Source: Coleofasciculus sp. FACHB-T130 (lineage in GTDB: Bacteria; Cyanobacteriota; Cyanobacteriia; Cyanobacteriales; FACHB-T130). From it: a stretch of DNA of 64,000 nt. The notes beneath the pieces were generated by a model. It had not been told where the DNA came from. It ran no database searches and saw only the letters and a list, made by a program, of their open reading frames with translations. The translations under genes and the position numbers were made by a program. Each line of letters opens with the position of its first letter. The stretch's first letter is position 1. Location: NCBI RefSeq assembly GCF_014695375.1, contig NZ_JACJOG010000005.1, positions 1 through 64,000 on the forward strand, in the 5' to 3' direction. This document shows, piece by piece, positions 8,291 through 19,246 of the stretch.

Positions 8291-8482
8291 CTTCTAGTTT
8301 TTAGAGAAATGGGGTAGCGAAAGGAACAATCATTATTATTTCAGGATGTTGCCTTCAGCATCAGTACAATATATAGATCGCATCACCTCGCATTAGAACA
8401 GTTATTGATACTGATTGAAAGTCTTGTTTCTTCCAAAGAGAACGAAATTGCCTCAAAGATGATACAATTGGTATATATGCAA

Positions 8483-8563
8483 GCGGATGTGGCGGAATTG
8501 GTATACGCGCACGTTTGAGGGGCGTGTGGCTTTGCCTTGCGAGTTCGAGTCTCGCCATCCGCA
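8483..8563 (+). tRNA. trnL-GAG: tRNA-Leu (anticodon GAG)
   Basis: An 81-base cloverleaf with a 7-base acceptor stem GCGGATG/CATCCGC and discriminator A at 8563. The anticodon arm is CACGT-TTGAGGG-GCGTG, giving anticodon GAG, with the long variable arm expected for leucine tRNAs (GGCTTTGCC) and the T arm GCGAG-TTCGAGT-CTCGC. The 3' CCA is not encoded. It reads CUC/CUU leucine codons. Confidence 0.95.
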
Positions 8564-8576
8564 TTACTTTTTCCTT

Positions 8577-8632
8577 TTTCAGTTCTCAGTGCTGCAAGCG
8601 CATCAACGCATAGTATGCACTAAGAACTGAAA
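8577..8632. terminator. Long hairpin after tRNA-Leu
   Basis: TTTCAGTTCTCAGTGC at 8577-8592 pairs with GCACTAAGAACTGAAA at 8617-8632, 15 of 16 positions matching. It lies just downstream of the T-rich end of the tRNA gene and may be a terminator or a dispersed palindrome. Confidence 0.5.
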
Positions 8633-8736
8633 TTGCAAAAGAACTAAACTCACCACTCAATTTTTTTGCTGGAATAGGTTTCCGGCAAGAAATTGTTTAT
8701 AATTTTATATAAGAAAATGAAGTTTTGTAAAGAGCT

Positions 8737-9360
8737 TTGACTTCAACTGTTATACCCACAAACAGCATTAGCTTACCAAGAGATTGGTATGCTCTCAGTC
8801 CGCTTTGGCAGGGAGGCGAAGAAGTGGTGCAGCAAGGACTGCCTCACACACAGCTAGCACCAGCATGGCAGATGCTTTTACTGGGAGATGGCTCCCCGAC
8901 CCGTCACCTGCAACTTTTGACGGGTGAACCAACAGAAGTAGATGTCATTGATATGTCGCCTGTTGGCATGGATGCTGATGCAGCACCCAATCAAATCCAG
9001 GCTGTACCAGGACCTAGGTTGCGACGACAGGTATGGCTGCGTACCACCTCCGGTCAGCGGCTGGCTTACGCGACTTCCTGGTGGGAAGCCAGCCATGTAG
9101 ATGAGTATTTACAAAACCGTTCCTTGCCAATTTGGGCAAGTTTGGCTCGCCTGCGTACCGAGTTATATCGGGATGTCCAGGGAATTTACTATGGTCAGTC
9201 CGATGCTTTAGAATCTGCCTTTGGACAAACAGGACCATTCTGGGGGCGTCACTACCTATTTTGGCATCATGGGCGTCCGCTGACGCTGATTTATGAAGTT
9301 TTTTCACCCTATTTGACAAACTACTTGGGGCCAATGCAGCCGGTGAAGCCAGGGGATTAA
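8737..9360 (+). CDS. Chorismate lyase (UbiC-like, DUF98 family)
   Basis: The 207-residue product resembles the cyanobacterial chorismate-pyruvate lyase family: SPLWQGGEEVVQQGLPHTQLAPAWQMLLLGDGSPTRHL at the N-terminus, RQVWLRTTSGQRLAYATSWW in the middle and FWGRHYLFWHHGRPLTLIYEVFSP near the end. These enzymes turn chorismate into 4-hydroxybenzoate, the head-group precursor of plastoquinone in cyanobacteria. The start is a TTG at 8737 preceded by an AAAGAG ribosome site; no ATG lies nearby in frame. It is monocistronic. Family assignment is good; enzyme activity is inferred from the family. Confidence 0.82.
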   Translation: MTSTVIPTNSISLPRDWYALSPLWQGGEEVVQQGLPHTQLAPAWQMLLLGDGSPTRHLQLLTGEPTEVDVIDMSPVGMDADAAPNQIQAVPGPRLRRQVWLRTTSGQRLAYATSWWEASHVDEYLQNRSLPIWASLARLRTELYRDVQGIYYGQSDALESAFGQTGPFWGRHYLFWHHGRPLTLIYEVFSPYLTNYLGPMQPVKPGD

Positions 9361-9542
9361 TTAGAGAAACTTCATTAATTTGTAGGATGGGTAGAGCAGG
9401 AGCGAAACTATCGAACCTTTGTCAATGTTGGTTTGACAATGTTGGGTGGACAATCGCCCAAACTTCAAAATGACGGAGTTTTATTCAGTTCTCCCATCTT
9501 CTTGACACTCTCCGGCATAAATACGCAAAGCAAACATAAAGT

Positions 9543-9594
9543 GAAAAACTTACACGGGAATGAAGTTTTGACCTCTTTCCTGTGTAAGTTTTTC
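9543..9594 (-). terminator. Terminator of purF
   Basis: GAAAAACTTACACGGGAA at 9543-9560 pairs with TTCCTGTGTAAGTTTTTC at 9577-9594 with a single mismatch. It lies 27 bases beyond the purF stop. Confidence 0.7.
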
Positions 9595-9620
9595 AAACTT
9601 ATTTAACCACTGACAAAAAG

Positions 9621-11114
9621 CTAACAGCTAGCTGCTTTTTCCAACATCAGCTTAGAACGCTTAACTTGCTCTGGAATTGAGATGGGATAGTCACCCGTAA
9701 AACAAGCAGAACAAAAATTGTTGGGATCTTCGCCGGTAGTTTTCAACATTCCCTCGCGGCTGAGATACGCTAGCGAGTCTACACCTATTTGTTCGGCAAT
9801 TTCTTCGACTGACTTTGTTGCCGCAATCAACTGATCTTGGCTATCCGTGTCAATGCCATAAAAGCAGGGATGAGTTACGGGTGGAGAGGAAATTCGCATA
9901 TGAACCTCGGTGGCACCAGCATCTCTGAGGGCTTTGACAAGTTTGCGGCTAGTCGTTCCTCGCACGATAGAGTCGTCAACAATAACGACTCGTTTCCCAC
10001 TCAGCACATCTTTAAGAGGATTGAGTTTCATCTTGATGCCACACTCTCGCATTGCCTGAGTCGGCTGGATGAAAGTGCGACCAACATAGCGATTTTTAAT
10101 CAATCCCTCGGCGTAAGGAATACCGGATGCTTGGGAAAACCCAATCGCGGCGGGAATGCCGGAATCGGGTACGCCAATAATGATATCGGTATCCGCTGGA
10201 GATTCCTGAGCGAGTTGCCGTCCTAAGCGCAGCCGGTAGCTATAGAGACTCTCGTCATGCATGACGCTATCCGGACGAGCAAAGTAAATCATTTCAAAGA
10301 TGCATAGTTTCCGCTTGGGTTGTTCTGCCCAGAAGAAGGAAGCCATACCTTCTTCGGTAATCCAAACTAACTCGCCCGGTTCAACATCCCGCAGGTACTC
10401 AGCCCCAATAATATCTAAGCCACAAGTTTCTGATGCGAGGACATAGCGCTGAGGATTCGTGTTTAAAATGCCAATCACTAAGGGACGAATACCGTTGGAG
10501 TCGCGGGCACCCATCAAGCCGTCTGGCGTTCCGATTGCCAGACTAAAGGCTCCTTCGCATTGCCGAAAGGCTCGGATCGCTCCTTCTAACCAGTCTTTGC
10601 CTGCGTTAATTTCTTCTGCGATCGCAAAGGCAATCATCTCAGAATCCGTCGTCGTGACTAAGTTACAGTCGCGTCGCAACAACTCTTCCCGCAGTTTCCC
10701 AGTATTGACTAAATTCCCATTGTGTGTCAGCGCAAGGGTTCCTAACCGAGTCTCTACAACTGCTGGCTGAGCATTAACAACGCGGCTGGAACCCGTCGTG
10801 GAGTAACGGGTATGACCAACTGCCAAGTTCCCTGGTAGCTGGTTCAAAATGGATTCGTTGAAGACTTGGGAGACCAAGCCCATCTCTTTGTGTAAATGAA
10901 CCTGCTTACCGTCAAAAGCGGCAATACCAGCAGATTCCTGACCCCGGTGCTGTAACGCATACAAACCAAAATAGGTCAGTTTGGCGACATCTTCACCTGG
11001 TGCATAAACCCCAAAAACGCCACAGGCTTCCTCTGGCTTATCAGGTCGCTGATCGTTCAAGTGGTTAGACTCAGCTGGAGACTCATCACTTGCAAAGGGA
11101 TGGTTGGGAATCAT
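9621..11114 (-). CDS. purF: Amidophosphoribosyltransferase
   Basis: The 497-residue enzyme makes 5-phosphoribosylamine from PRPP and glutamine, the first committed step of purine synthesis. After a 30-residue propeptide comes EEACGVFGVYAPGED, where Cys31 is the glutaminase nucleophile exposed by processing. The glutaminase half has LQHRGQESAGI and TRYSTTGSS; the phosphoribosyltransferase half has the PRPP loop VVIVDDSIVRGTTSRK near 370-385. Cysteines at RKLCIFE and FCSACF fit the Bacillus-type iron-sulfur subgroup. purL lies 164 bases upstream on the same strand, so the two probably form a purine unit, and a long hairpin follows. Confidence 0.97.
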   Translation of the reverse strand: MIPNHPFASDESPAESNHLNDQRPDKPEEACGVFGVYAPGEDVAKLTYFGLYALQHRGQESAGIAAFDGKQVHLHKEMGLVSQVFNESILNQLPGNLAVGHTRYSTTGSSRVVNAQPAVVETRLGTLALTHNGNLVNTGKLREELLRRDCNLVTTTDSEMIAFAIAEEINAGKDWLEGAIRAFRQCEGAFSLAIGTPDGLMGARDSNGIRPLVIGILNTNPQRYVLASETCGLDIIGAEYLRDVEPGELVWITEEGMASFFWAEQPKRKLCIFEMIYFARPDSVMHDESLYSYRLRLGRQLAQESPADTDIIIGVPDSGIPAAIGFSQASGIPYAEGLIKNRYVGRTFIQPTQAMRECGIKMKLNPLKDVLSGKRVVIVDDSIVRGTTSRKLVKALRDAGATEVHMRISSPPVTHPCFYGIDTDSQDQLIAATKSVEEIAEQIGVDSLAYLSREGMLKTTGEDPNNFCSACFTGDYPISIPEQVKRSKLMLEKAASC

Positions 11115-11278
11115 TTGAGAACTTGGCTCCTACTTGTTGAGGCAGAGAAAAACTAACCAGGCTTAGTAATTCTTAATAATCTCATAACAAAGCGTTAATG
11201 TCGCTAGCCGAAGACATAGACCAGGAATTTAGCTCTGTCTGGGTCAGCGATTTCTGGAAGTAAATTGGGGAAGGTTGG

Positions 11279-13636
11279 CTAAACGGTTAAACGGCGTTGG
11301 ATAGCATTGTGATAAGCATCGCCCATTTTCTTAATGCTAACGTCTATCAAAGTTTGGCTTTGAGTCGTAAAAACCCGTAACTCGCTGTCCGGTTTTCCGA
11401 CACGACCCATTTGTTCCCAGCAATCTTCCAGTTGCTCCTTTAAATAGGATTCCCAAATTTCTTGGTGTTCTTGCACGACAGAAACTAAAATTCGCGCTCC
11501 CCCTTCACCAAAAAGGATACAATCCCAACGTACAGAGGGTTCTGGAGGAAGTTTCCAGTGAATTTCGGCTCCCAAATTGCTAGCGATGCAAGCTTCCGAG
11601 AGAGCGATCGCAACTCCTCCCTCAGCACAATCGTGAGCTGAGCGAATCCAACCTTGACGAATTCCCTCGCGGCAAGCAGCTTGTACCCGGCGTTCCAAAT
11701 CAAAATCTACGGTGGGCGGTTTACCAGCGACAATGTCATGAATGGCTGACAAATACTCGGAAGCACCTAACGTGACTCCCTCTGGTGAATCCAAACGTTT
11801 TCCCAGTAAATAAATTAAATCTCCCTCGGCTTGCCAAGCTTGGCTGCAAACTCGTGTAATGTCAGGAATTAACCCCACCATCCCCACCACGGGCGTCGGA
11901 TAAATTGGCTGGGGATTCCCATCAGCGTCCAGGGTTTCATTGTAGAGAGACACGTTGCCGCCAGTCACTGGCGTTCCCAATTCCCGACAAGCTTCCGCGA
12001 TTCCCCGACAAGCATTTGCCAGTTGCCAATAACCTATCGGCTTTTCTGGACTCCCAAAATTTAGGTTATCCGTGACTGCTAAAGGTTCGGCTCCTACACA
12101 ACTAAGATTACGAGCCGCTTCTGCGACGACTGCCTTGGCTCCTTCATAGGGGTCAAGATAGACGTAACGAGCATTGCAATCGACAGTGGCAGCCACCCCT
12201 TTATTGTCCCCCTGGTTAATCGAGTAATTTGGGGAAGGTTCTAGCGGACGCACCCGCACCACGGCTGCATCTGCACCACCTGGAACAATTACAGTATTGT
12301 TTTGCACCTGATGGTCGTACTGACGATAAACCCAACGCTTAGAGGCAATTGTGGGAGTATCTAACAAAGTCAAGAGAATCTCATTCCAGGTGAGAGAACA
12401 ACCTTGAATTTCAATGCCTGCGCTGGTACAAGTCGGAAGGCGATCGCTTGTCCACTCCCAAGCTACACGCGCATACTCTGGCGCTTCAGTCAACAATTCT
12501 CGGTGATAAATGGGCGTATTATCCGCCAAAGCCGTTGCTGGAATTTCTGCCGCCACGCCGCCTTGGAACAAAATCCGCACAATCGGCTGCTCAATCACAG
12601 TGCCTGCAACGACAGCTTGTAGACCCCAGCGGTGGAAAATATCAATTAACTCCTGTTCGCGCCCCTTGTAAGCAACAAACAGCATCCGTTCCTGAGATTC
12701 AGAGAGTAAATATTCATAAGGCACCATTCCCGTTTCCCGCACGGGAATTTTGTCTAGATCCAGTTCAATCCCAACGCCACCTTTAGCTGCCATTTCTGAC
12801 GTGGAACAGGTAATGCCTGCTGCGCCCATATCCTGTGCGGCGGCGACAGCACCCGTTTTAAACGCTTCCAGACAAGCTTCAATGAGGGATTTTTCTAGGA
12901 AAGGGTCGCCCACTTGTACCGCTGGACGGTCATCCATCGACTCATCACTGAGTTCTGCACTCGCAAAACTCGCCCCGCCCATGCCATCTCGCCCAGTCGT
13001 AGAACCCACATACAGCACTGGATTTCCAATCCCTACGGCTCCAGAGGTGACAATTTCCGGAGTTTCCATCAATCCCAGGGCCATGACATTCACAAGTGGA
13101 TTGCCAGAATAAGCTGGATCGAAATAAACTTCACCGCCCACCGTGGGGACTCCCACACAATTGCCATAATGGGAGATTCCCGATACCACACCATTGAACA
13201 GTCGCCGCGTCTTGGCATCTTCCAGAGAACCAAAGCGAAGAGAGTTTAACAAGGCGATGGGACGCGCACCCATTGTAAAAATATCCCGGAGAATCCCGCC
13301 GACTCCCGTCGCCGCCCCTTGAAACGGTTCAACTGCTGAGGGGTGATTGTGAGATTCAATTTTAAATGCGAGTTGCAGTCCGTCGCCCAAGTCTACAACA
13401 CCAGCATTTTCTCCTGGCCCGACGAGAATGCGATCGCCTTCTGTCGGAAACTGCTTGAGTAATGGTCGTGAGTTCTTGTAGCAGCAATGCTCCGACCACA
13501 TGACGCCGAACATCCCTAACTCAGCTTTATTCGGATGACGCCCTAGCCGTTGGACAATGTCTTCGTATTCTTCTGGTTTTATACCTTCTGCGGCAATTTC
13601 TTCGGGGGTAAACGGAGCGGATGAGATTGTAGACAT
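11279..13636 (-). CDS. purL: Phosphoribosylformylglycinamidine synthase subunit PurL
   Basis: At 785 residues this is the small-type PurL that works with PurS and PurQ to convert FGAR to FGAM in purine synthesis. The family start is clear ([20 protein letters not shown] with His50), as are [19 protein letters not shown], the [20 protein letters not shown] segment and the second-half repeat [15 protein letters not shown]...[13 protein letters not shown], which together form the duplicated ATP-binding fold. purS and purQ are not in the window. Located directly upstream of purF on the same strand. Confidence 0.97.
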   Translation of the reverse strand: MSTISSAPFTPEEIAAEGIKPEEYEDIVQRLGRHPNKAELGMFGVMWSEHCCYKNSRPLLKQFPTEGDRILVGPGENAGVVDLGDGLQLAFKIESHNHPSAVEPFQGAATGVGGILRDIFTMGARPIALLNSLRFGSLEDAKTRRLFNGVVSGISHYGNCVGVPTVGGEVYFDPAYSGNPLVNVMALGLMETPEIVTSGAVGIGNPVLYVGSTTGRDGMGGASFASAELSDESMDDRPAVQVGDPFLEKSLIEACLEAFKTGAVAAAQDMGAAGITCSTSEMAAKGGVGIELDLDKIPVRETGMVPYEYLLSESQERMLFVAYKGREQELIDIFHRWGLQAVVAGTVIEQPIVRILFQGGVAAEIPATALADNTPIYHRELLTEAPEYARVAWEWTSDRLPTCTSAGIEIQGCSLTWNEILLTLLDTPTIASKRWVYRQYDHQVQNNTVIVPGGADAAVVRVRPLEPSPNYSINQGDNKGVAATVDCNARYVYLDPYEGAKAVVAEAARNLSCVGAEPLAVTDNLNFGSPEKPIGYWQLANACRGIAEACRELGTPVTGGNVSLYNETLDADGNPQPIYPTPVVGMVGLIPDITRVCSQAWQAEGDLIYLLGKRLDSPEGVTLGASEYLSAIHDIVAGKPPTVDFDLERRVQAACREGIRQGWIRSAHDCAEGGVAIALSEACIASNLGAEIHWKLPPEPSVRWDCILFGEGGARILVSVVQEHQEIWESYLKEQLEDCWEQMGRVGKPDSELRVFTTQSQTLIDVSIKKMGDAYHNAIQRRLTV

Positions 13637-13762
13637 GGAACCCTTGCACGAACGGCACAGGGTTATTGTATCGATATTTCCCCGCTACTTATGCGGTAAA
13701 TGTGCTTGTAACTTTAACGGATATAAAATTGTGTCAATTTTAAGGACTTTTAAAGCGCATCT

Positions 13763-13793
13763 AAAAAAATAGAGTAGGCATTGCCTACCCTAT
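13763..13793 (-). terminator. Rho-independent terminator of pdhA
   Basis: On the minus strand, after the pdhA stop, ATAGGGTAGGCA-TGCCTACTCTAT folds into a tight hairpin followed by seven T (13769 down to 13763). This is a typical intrinsic terminator shape. Confidence 0.8.
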
Positions 13794-13821
13794 ATTTGAC
13801 TACCGTTATTAACGCTAACTG

Positions 13822-14856
13822 TTAATCATCACCGGCAAAAATATAACGGTACAGTTCGCTAGGATCGGGTTCTGGGCTTTCCTCGGCAAACTTCACCGCA
13901 TCGTCGATGACGGCTTGGATTTTCCGGTCAATTTCCTTGAGTTCTTCTTGGTCTACCAGATTGTGTTCTACAAGATGAGCAGCCAACTTTTTGATTGGAT
14001 CGCGGGCGAACCAATATTCCTTCTCATTCTTGGAACGAAGTTCGTCGGGGTCAGCCAGAGAGTGACCTCGGAAGCGATAGGTTAGGGCTTCAATCAAGGT
14101 TGGCCCTTCACCCGCACGGGCACGCGCGATCGCTTCCTGGGCGACTGCACGAACTGCTAACACGTCCATCCCATCAACCTCAACACCTGCCATACCAAAG
14201 GCATGGGCTTTCTTGAAAATTTCTGGTACAGAAGTTGCCCGTTCGTGCGCCATACCAATTGCCCACTTGTTGTTTTCCACAACATACAAAATTGGCAGTT
14301 TCCACAGCGCCGCCATATTCAAGCATTCAAAAAATTGACCGTTATTCGCTGCACCGTCGCCAAAAAAGCAGGCGGTTACTTGATCGGAACCGGCATCTCC
14401 CAAGGCTTCGCGGCGGTACTTACTGGCAAAAGCCGCACCCGTAGCAACAGGAATCCCTTCAGCCACAAAAGCATAACCTCCCAGCAGTTTATGCTCCGAG
14501 GAAAACATATGCATCGAGCCGCCGCGCCCTTTACTACAGCCGGTTGCCTTACCAAACAACTCAGCCATTACCTCTTTTGCAGGCACCCCAGCACTCAGAG
14601 CATGAACGTGGTCGCGGTAGGTGCTGGAAACATAATCCTCATCTTGGCGCATTGCCTTGATGACGCCAGTTGACACAGCCTCTTGACCGTTATATAGGTG
14701 GACAAAACCAAACATTTTGCCCCGGTAGTACATCTCGGCGCACTTATCTTCAAAAAACCGCCCCAAGACCATGTCCTCGTAAAGGATCAATCCTTCTTCT
14801 TTGGTGATTTGGGTTTGATCGGCGTGAAAGACGGGTAAAATGCGTTCCTGAACCAT
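13822..14856 (-). CDS. pdhA: Pyruvate dehydrogenase E1 component, alpha subunit
   Basis: The 344-residue subunit decarboxylates pyruvate with thiamine diphosphate as part of the pyruvate dehydrogenase complex that supplies acetyl-CoA. The TPP motif runs from GDGAANNGQ (166-174) to VVENN (192-196); the entry loop RGGSMHMFS and the regulatory-loop region [16 protein letters not shown] are present. Length is normal for the alpha-beta type E1. The beta subunit gene is not adjacent, as is usual in cyanobacteria. An intrinsic terminator follows, so it is probably transcribed alone. Confidence 0.96.
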   Translation of the reverse strand: MVQERILPVFHADQTQITKEEGLILYEDMVLGRFFEDKCAEMYYRGKMFGFVHLYNGQEAVSTGVIKAMRQDEDYVSSTYRDHVHALSAGVPAKEVMAELFGKATGCSKGRGGSMHMFSSEHKLLGGYAFVAEGIPVATGAAFASKYRREALGDAGSDQVTACFFGDGAANNGQFFECLNMAALWKLPILYVVENNKWAIGMAHERATSVPEIFKKAHAFGMAGVEVDGMDVLAVRAVAQEAIARARAGEGPTLIEALTYRFRGHSLADPDELRSKNEKEYWFARDPIKKLAAHLVEHNLVDQEELKEIDRKIQAVIDDAVKFAEESPEPDPSELYRYIFAGDD

Positions 14857-15025
14857 TGATTTAAGGGATAAACTTGACGTGATTGGTTGAACGGCGGTTT
14901 TTATCTACCAAGATAAGCTTCTACTATAGAAGCTAGGGGGTATAATTATCGCACCTATTCTATCGTTTATGTTCGCTCGTACAGATACAGATTAATTTAG
15001 TTGCCTGGGGCTGAGGAAGTAGACT

Positions 15026-17464
15026 GTGAGAATTCCGCTCGATTACTACCGGATTCTGGGCCTGCCGATTCAGGCTACGGCTGAGCAGTTGCAGCAAGCG
15101 TATCGCGATCGCGCTCTGCAACTTCCTCGACGAGAGTATTCAGAAATCACGATCGCCGCCCGGAAACAACTGCTAGACGAAGCTTACGCGATTCTGTGCG
15201 ATCCAGAACAGCGTTCCGCTTACGACGCTACATTTCTGACAAAAACATACGACCTGGATTCAGAATCAGGAACAGCAACTCGTCAGGAAGGAAATGGTAC
15301 AGCAGACACCGACCTTGACCCTTATACGCCCAGCATCGAAATTCAAGATGAGCAATTCGTTGGGGCATTGCTGATCTTACAGGAGCTAGGAGAATACGAA
15401 CTGGTGCTGAAGCTGGGACGTCCCTTCCTCAGCCGTGCTAGCACCAGTATCGAAAAGGGTCGTTTGGGCAACCCTCAGCTAGTGCAACCAGATATTGTGT
15501 TGACGCTGGCATTGGCGTGTCTGGAACTAGGCCGAGAGCAATGGCAGCAAGGTCAATATGAAAACGCCGCCACCTCCCTAGAGACGGGTCAAGAATTACT
15601 ATTGAGAGAAGGTATCTTTGCCAGCCTGCGGGGTGAAATTCAGGCGGATCTTTACAAGCTTCGCCCGTACCGAATTTTGGAATTACTCGCGAGTAGTGAA
15701 GACAAAGTAACCGAACGCCGTAAAGGATTGCAGCATTTGCAAGAAATGTTGCAAGAACGCGGCGGCATCGATGGCACCGGAGACGATCAATCGGGACTGA
15801 ACATTGATGACTTTCTCCGCTTCATTCAGCAGCTGCGGAGCTACTTGACCTCCGCCGAACAGCAGAATCTCTTTGAAGCAGAAGCGCGTCGTCCCTCGGC
15901 AGTGGCTACCTATTTAGCGGTTTATGCTTTACTAGGTCGGGGGTTTGCCCAACGACAGCCGGGTCTAATTAGACAAGCTAAGCAGATGCTGATGCGCTTA
16001 GGCAAGCGTCAGGATGTGCATTTGGAACAGGCGGTGTGCGCCCTTCTTCTCGGTCAGACGGAAGAAGCCAGTCGCGCCTTGGAACTCAGCCAAGAGTACG
16101 AACCCCTCGCCTTCATTCGAGAACATTCTCAGGGTGCCCCAGACTTGTTACCTGGGTTGTGTTTGTACGGGGAGCGTTGGTTGCAAGCAGAAGTGTTTCC
16201 CCACTTCCGAGATTTGGCATCGGTGCGAGCTTCTTTAAAAGATTACTTTGCCGATGACCAGGTTCAGGGGTACTTAGAAGAATTGCCAGTAGAGGAAGAT
16301 ACAACCAATGAGTGGGCGGTATTGCCGACTCAGCAAGTATCTTATGCTGCGACTCCCGTCTCGCGAGGGACAAGTGACTCCCCAGGATTTCGCAGGCCGG
16401 AGAGTGTGGTATCTCGCTCCAGTGGGCGGAACGGCAGTGGAGAGAATGGGGGCAGGATGAGCGATGCGGCATCAAGCAATGCGCCCTTGCGTCCCAATGC
16501 TGAAGACAGTTCCTCGCGCGATCGCCTTCAACAATTGGTGGAACAGCAATCTGGTGCGGCTCATCGAACGGCGACAATGACCGCTACAATCGATCGCCCG
16601 CAAACAGGGGGAGGATCGAATTTACCGGCGGCAGAACGAGTTTCTCGGTCTCCAGAACCAGAAGGAAACGATCCGGGCTTGGCTGGGGATGCTGCCTCGA
16701 AGCGTCAGCGCCGCCGAGGGAATTCACCGGAACAAAATGAACAACCACGGGCAACAATCGCGAGTCGGTTGCGGAGACCAGATTCTGTGTCCAAGGCATC
16801 CCCCACAGGAGGAGATGTATCAGCTCGTCGTTCAGGTGGTCGTCTTCAACGTTCTACAGCTTCCTTGCGCTCGGCAAAAACCGGACGGCTTCTTTTACTG
16901 GGACTTGCCGGGATTCTCAGTTTGGGAGTCTTGCTGATGCTAGCGACCGCTGCTTTCAGTTGGCTCCAGAGAAGTTTCTCAGGCCCGCTCTTAGAAGGAG
17001 AGCAACCAATGGTACAGCTAGCTGCTCCTCCAGTACCCATTCCCGAACCAGGCAGTAAAATACTGAGTCCATCTGGCCCTCTAACCCAGGAGACGGCTCG
17101 ACAATTGGTTCAGATTTGGCTTGCTAGTAAAGCCGATGCCTTGGGTGAAGAGCATACCGTCGAAAAATTACAGCAAATCCTTGCCGATCCCGCTTTATCT
17201 CGTTGGCAAAAACGTTCTCAAAGCACAAAGAACAGTAACTCGTACTGGAAGTACAGGCACAAGGTCGAGGTAAAATCTGTTGAAATGAGCGATCGCAATC
17301 CCGATCGCGCCAAAGTGGATGCACAGGTGAATGAAGCCGCAGATTTCTATAAAGCAGGTAAGCTCAATCAAGCTTCTTCCTATGATGAAAGCCTGCGCGT
17401 GCGTTATGACCTGGTACGCAAAGATGGTCAGTGGCTGATCCAGGACATGAAGGTTCTGAGGTAG
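15026..17464 (+). CDS. ftn2: Cell division protein Ftn2/ZipN (ARC6 homologue)
   Basis: The 812-residue protein begins at a GTG with a J-domain-like region (YYRILGLPIQATAEQLQQAY, residues 7-26, to about 70) that lacks the HPD motif of true DnaJ proteins, as in ARC6. A helical, TPR-like middle section spans about 100-420. A long Ser/Arg/Gly-rich segment (about 430-615) precedes a single membrane helix (about 619-645). The C-terminal IMS/DUF4101 domain is at about 685-812, starting PLTQETARQLVQIWLASKA. In cyanobacteria this protein anchors and stabilises FtsZ rings and recruits other division proteins; in plants ARC6 does so in chloroplasts. It appears monocistronic. Confidence 0.93.
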   Translation: MRIPLDYYRILGLPIQATAEQLQQAYRDRALQLPRREYSEITIAARKQLLDEAYAILCDPEQRSAYDATFLTKTYDLDSESGTATRQEGNGTADTDLDPYTPSIEIQDEQFVGALLILQELGEYELVLKLGRPFLSRASTSIEKGRLGNPQLVQPDIVLTLALACLELGREQWQQGQYENAATSLETGQELLLREGIFASLRGEIQADLYKLRPYRILELLASSEDKVTERRKGLQHLQEMLQERGGIDGTGDDQSGLNIDDFLRFIQQLRSYLTSAEQQNLFEAEARRPSAVATYLAVYALLGRGFAQRQPGLIRQAKQMLMRLGKRQDVHLEQAVCALLLGQTEEASRALELSQEYEPLAFIREHSQGAPDLLPGLCLYGERWLQAEVFPHFRDLASVRASLKDYFADDQVQGYLEELPVEEDTTNEWAVLPTQQVSYAATPVSRGTSDSPGFRRPESVVSRSSGRNGSGENGGRMSDAASSNAPLRPNAEDSSSRDRLQQLVEQQSGAAHRTATMTATIDRPQTGGGSNLPAAERVSRSPEPEGNDPGLAGDAASKRQRRRGNSPEQNEQPRATIASRLRRPDSVSKASPTGGDVSARRSGGRLQRSTASLRSAKTGRLLLLGLAGILSLGVLLMLATAAFSWLQRSFSGPLLEGEQPMVQLAAPPVPIPEPGSKILSPSGPLTQETARQLVQIWLASKADALGEEHTVEKLQQILADPALSRWQKRSQSTKNSNSYWKYRHKVEVKSVEMSDRNPDRAKVDAQVNEAADFYKAGKLNQASSYDESLRVRYDLVRKDGQWLIQDMKVLR

Positions 17465-17552
17465 TCATTGGGGATTAGTCATGAGTCGGCTCGTCATTAG
17501 GCGACCGATTGTTAACGCTTGACCGTGGCTGATAACCAGTGGCTAATAACGA

Positions 17553-18515
17553 ATGACCGAAACCTTATTTCATGCCTATACCCCCATCATCCTGTGGACG
17601 GTACTCGGTTTCATACTCTTTAGGTTTATCCCCAGTTCCTTACCCAGGTTGCTGGGTCGCGGTCTTTATTGGGTTGGGGTGCCGCTACAAATTCTGACGC
17701 TGGCTCGTCAGGCAAACTTATCGGAAAATGCTGGAGTGGTGCCGCTAATCGCCATAGGAGCTTTGGCGGTCGGTTTTACTTTTGCATGGCTAAGTTTGCA
17801 GGTCTGGAAACGCTTCAGCCGTGAAAATGGCGACAGTAAAAAGTCTTCTGTCCTGCCTTTCTTAGACCGACCTCACTGTGGGAGTTTCATCCTGTCTGCC
17901 ATGCTGGGCAATACAGGTTTTGTGGGGTTAGCGATCGCTCCTTCTTTGATTAGCGCTCAAGCTGTGGGTCTAGCCGTCTTCTACAGCGTCACGAATAACA
18001 TCATTGGTACCTATGGAATTGGTGTCTTTATCGCCAGCTACTTTGGGCGACCCGCAAAGCGAAATCATTGGTGGATTCAACTTCGAGATATCTTGACCGT
18101 TCCTGCCTTGTGGACATTTAGTTTCGGATACCTCACTCGCTCGGTTGAACTGCCGACTCTACTAGAATCAGGACTGCAAGCTTCTGTAGGGTTTGTCATT
18201 GCTAGCTCCTTTGTGCTAATGGGGATACGGCTCGCTCAGCTGCAAGGATGGAAGAGTTTTCGGGTTGCCTTACTCCCTGCCCTGGTGAAAGTTGTGGTGA
18301 TGCCAGGACTGGTGGGTATTGCAGCCACCCTAATTGGTTTATCGGGCGATGCCCGCTTGGCAATGGTTCTCATGGCAGGTGTGCCCACTGCCTTTGCAAG
18401 TTTGATCCTGGCGGAGGAGTACGATCTCGACCCAGATTTAGCCGCCAGCAGTATTGTCCTAAGTATCGGACTGCTACTGTTGATGATTCCGGTTTGGCTG
18501 CTTGTATATGGTTAA
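17553..18515 (+). CDS. AEC family (auxin efflux carrier-like) permease
   Basis: The 320-residue protein is strongly hydrophobic, with about ten predicted membrane spans split in two halves, the arrangement of the AEC (PF03547) transporters. Family-like features are the start TPIILWTVLGFILF, the SAMLGNTGFVGLAI segment in the middle and the MAGVPTAFASLILAEEYDLDP stretch near the end, which matches the typical substrate-side motif of these carriers. Bacterial members export or exchange organic acids, but the substrate here is unknown. It lies 88 bases after ftn2 on the same strand. Confidence 0.85.
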   Translation: MTETLFHAYTPIILWTVLGFILFRFIPSSLPRLLGRGLYWVGVPLQILTLARQANLSENAGVVPLIAIGALAVGFTFAWLSLQVWKRFSRENGDSKKSSVLPFLDRPHCGSFILSAMLGNTGFVGLAIAPSLISAQAVGLAVFYSVTNNIIGTYGIGVFIASYFGRPAKRNHWWIQLRDILTVPALWTFSFGYLTRSVELPTLLESGLQASVGFVIASSFVLMGIRLAQLQGWKSFRVALLPALVKVVVMPGLVGIAATLIGLSGDARLAMVLMAGVPTAFASLILAEEYDLDPDLAASSIVLSIGLLLLMIPVWLLVYG

Positions 18516-19246
18516 TCCGAAAACGCCAATACAGGAGTTCTCGTTTCTGCCTAATTAATCTAGCTTTCTTGCCGATTACCAAAAATTGAGCCTCTGAAGA
18601 AAGCGTTCCCAAGGCAGGGGAGCTTAAGAATGAGACCAATCTCTCTTTGCCTCTAATGATTGGGGAAGGATTGGGGCAAGGACAGATTTCAACGATTGCC
18701 CCAAAAAAGTGAATGGGTTTCGCTTATTTTGTCAAGATTTTCTGACATTGTAGATCTGCATGGGAACGTTTCCGACAAATTGACAAGTTACGGCGATCCC
18801 AATCCGTTTGCAATGTCAAAATATCATGACAATTCGATCCCCAAGTCCCTTATAACTTCGTAGATATACCTATAATCGGCTGAAACACCCCTTGACCTAA
18901 CCCGGTATTTTTCTGCAACATGAAATTAACAAAGCGATCCCGCGATCCCAAAGAAATGCTCTAATCAGCAAATTTCTAAAATCCTGGGCGCTCAGTTAGA
19001 TTCTCAATCCAGCCAAGAAAGCCAGTCAGTCTTCTTGGCGTCACAAAAGCAGCCCCTATTCAAGACTGACACCGGCTCATTCAAGACCGCAGCTAACCAT
19101 TGAGACGTTACGGATTTCAGCAAGGGGATAACATGGCACAACCTTCCGAAGTTGAAGAGATGCGAAATAGCATTTTGTGCTGCTTTGCTAGTCAGTCTCT
19201 AGAGAAGTAACCTAACTGCCGCCCAAACTACCGGAGACTATTTGTT
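18516..19246. other. Intergenic region upstream of the DUF4912 gene
   Basis: About 730 bases without a convincing gene. It contains an 8-base inverted repeat (GCCAAGAA at 19012-19019 and TTCTTGGC at 19032-19039) and a TATAAT-like hexamer near 18870. There is also a 25-codon reading frame at 19133-19210 preceded by AAGGGG, which could be a leader peptide but has no recognisable similarity. Confidence 0.4.
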
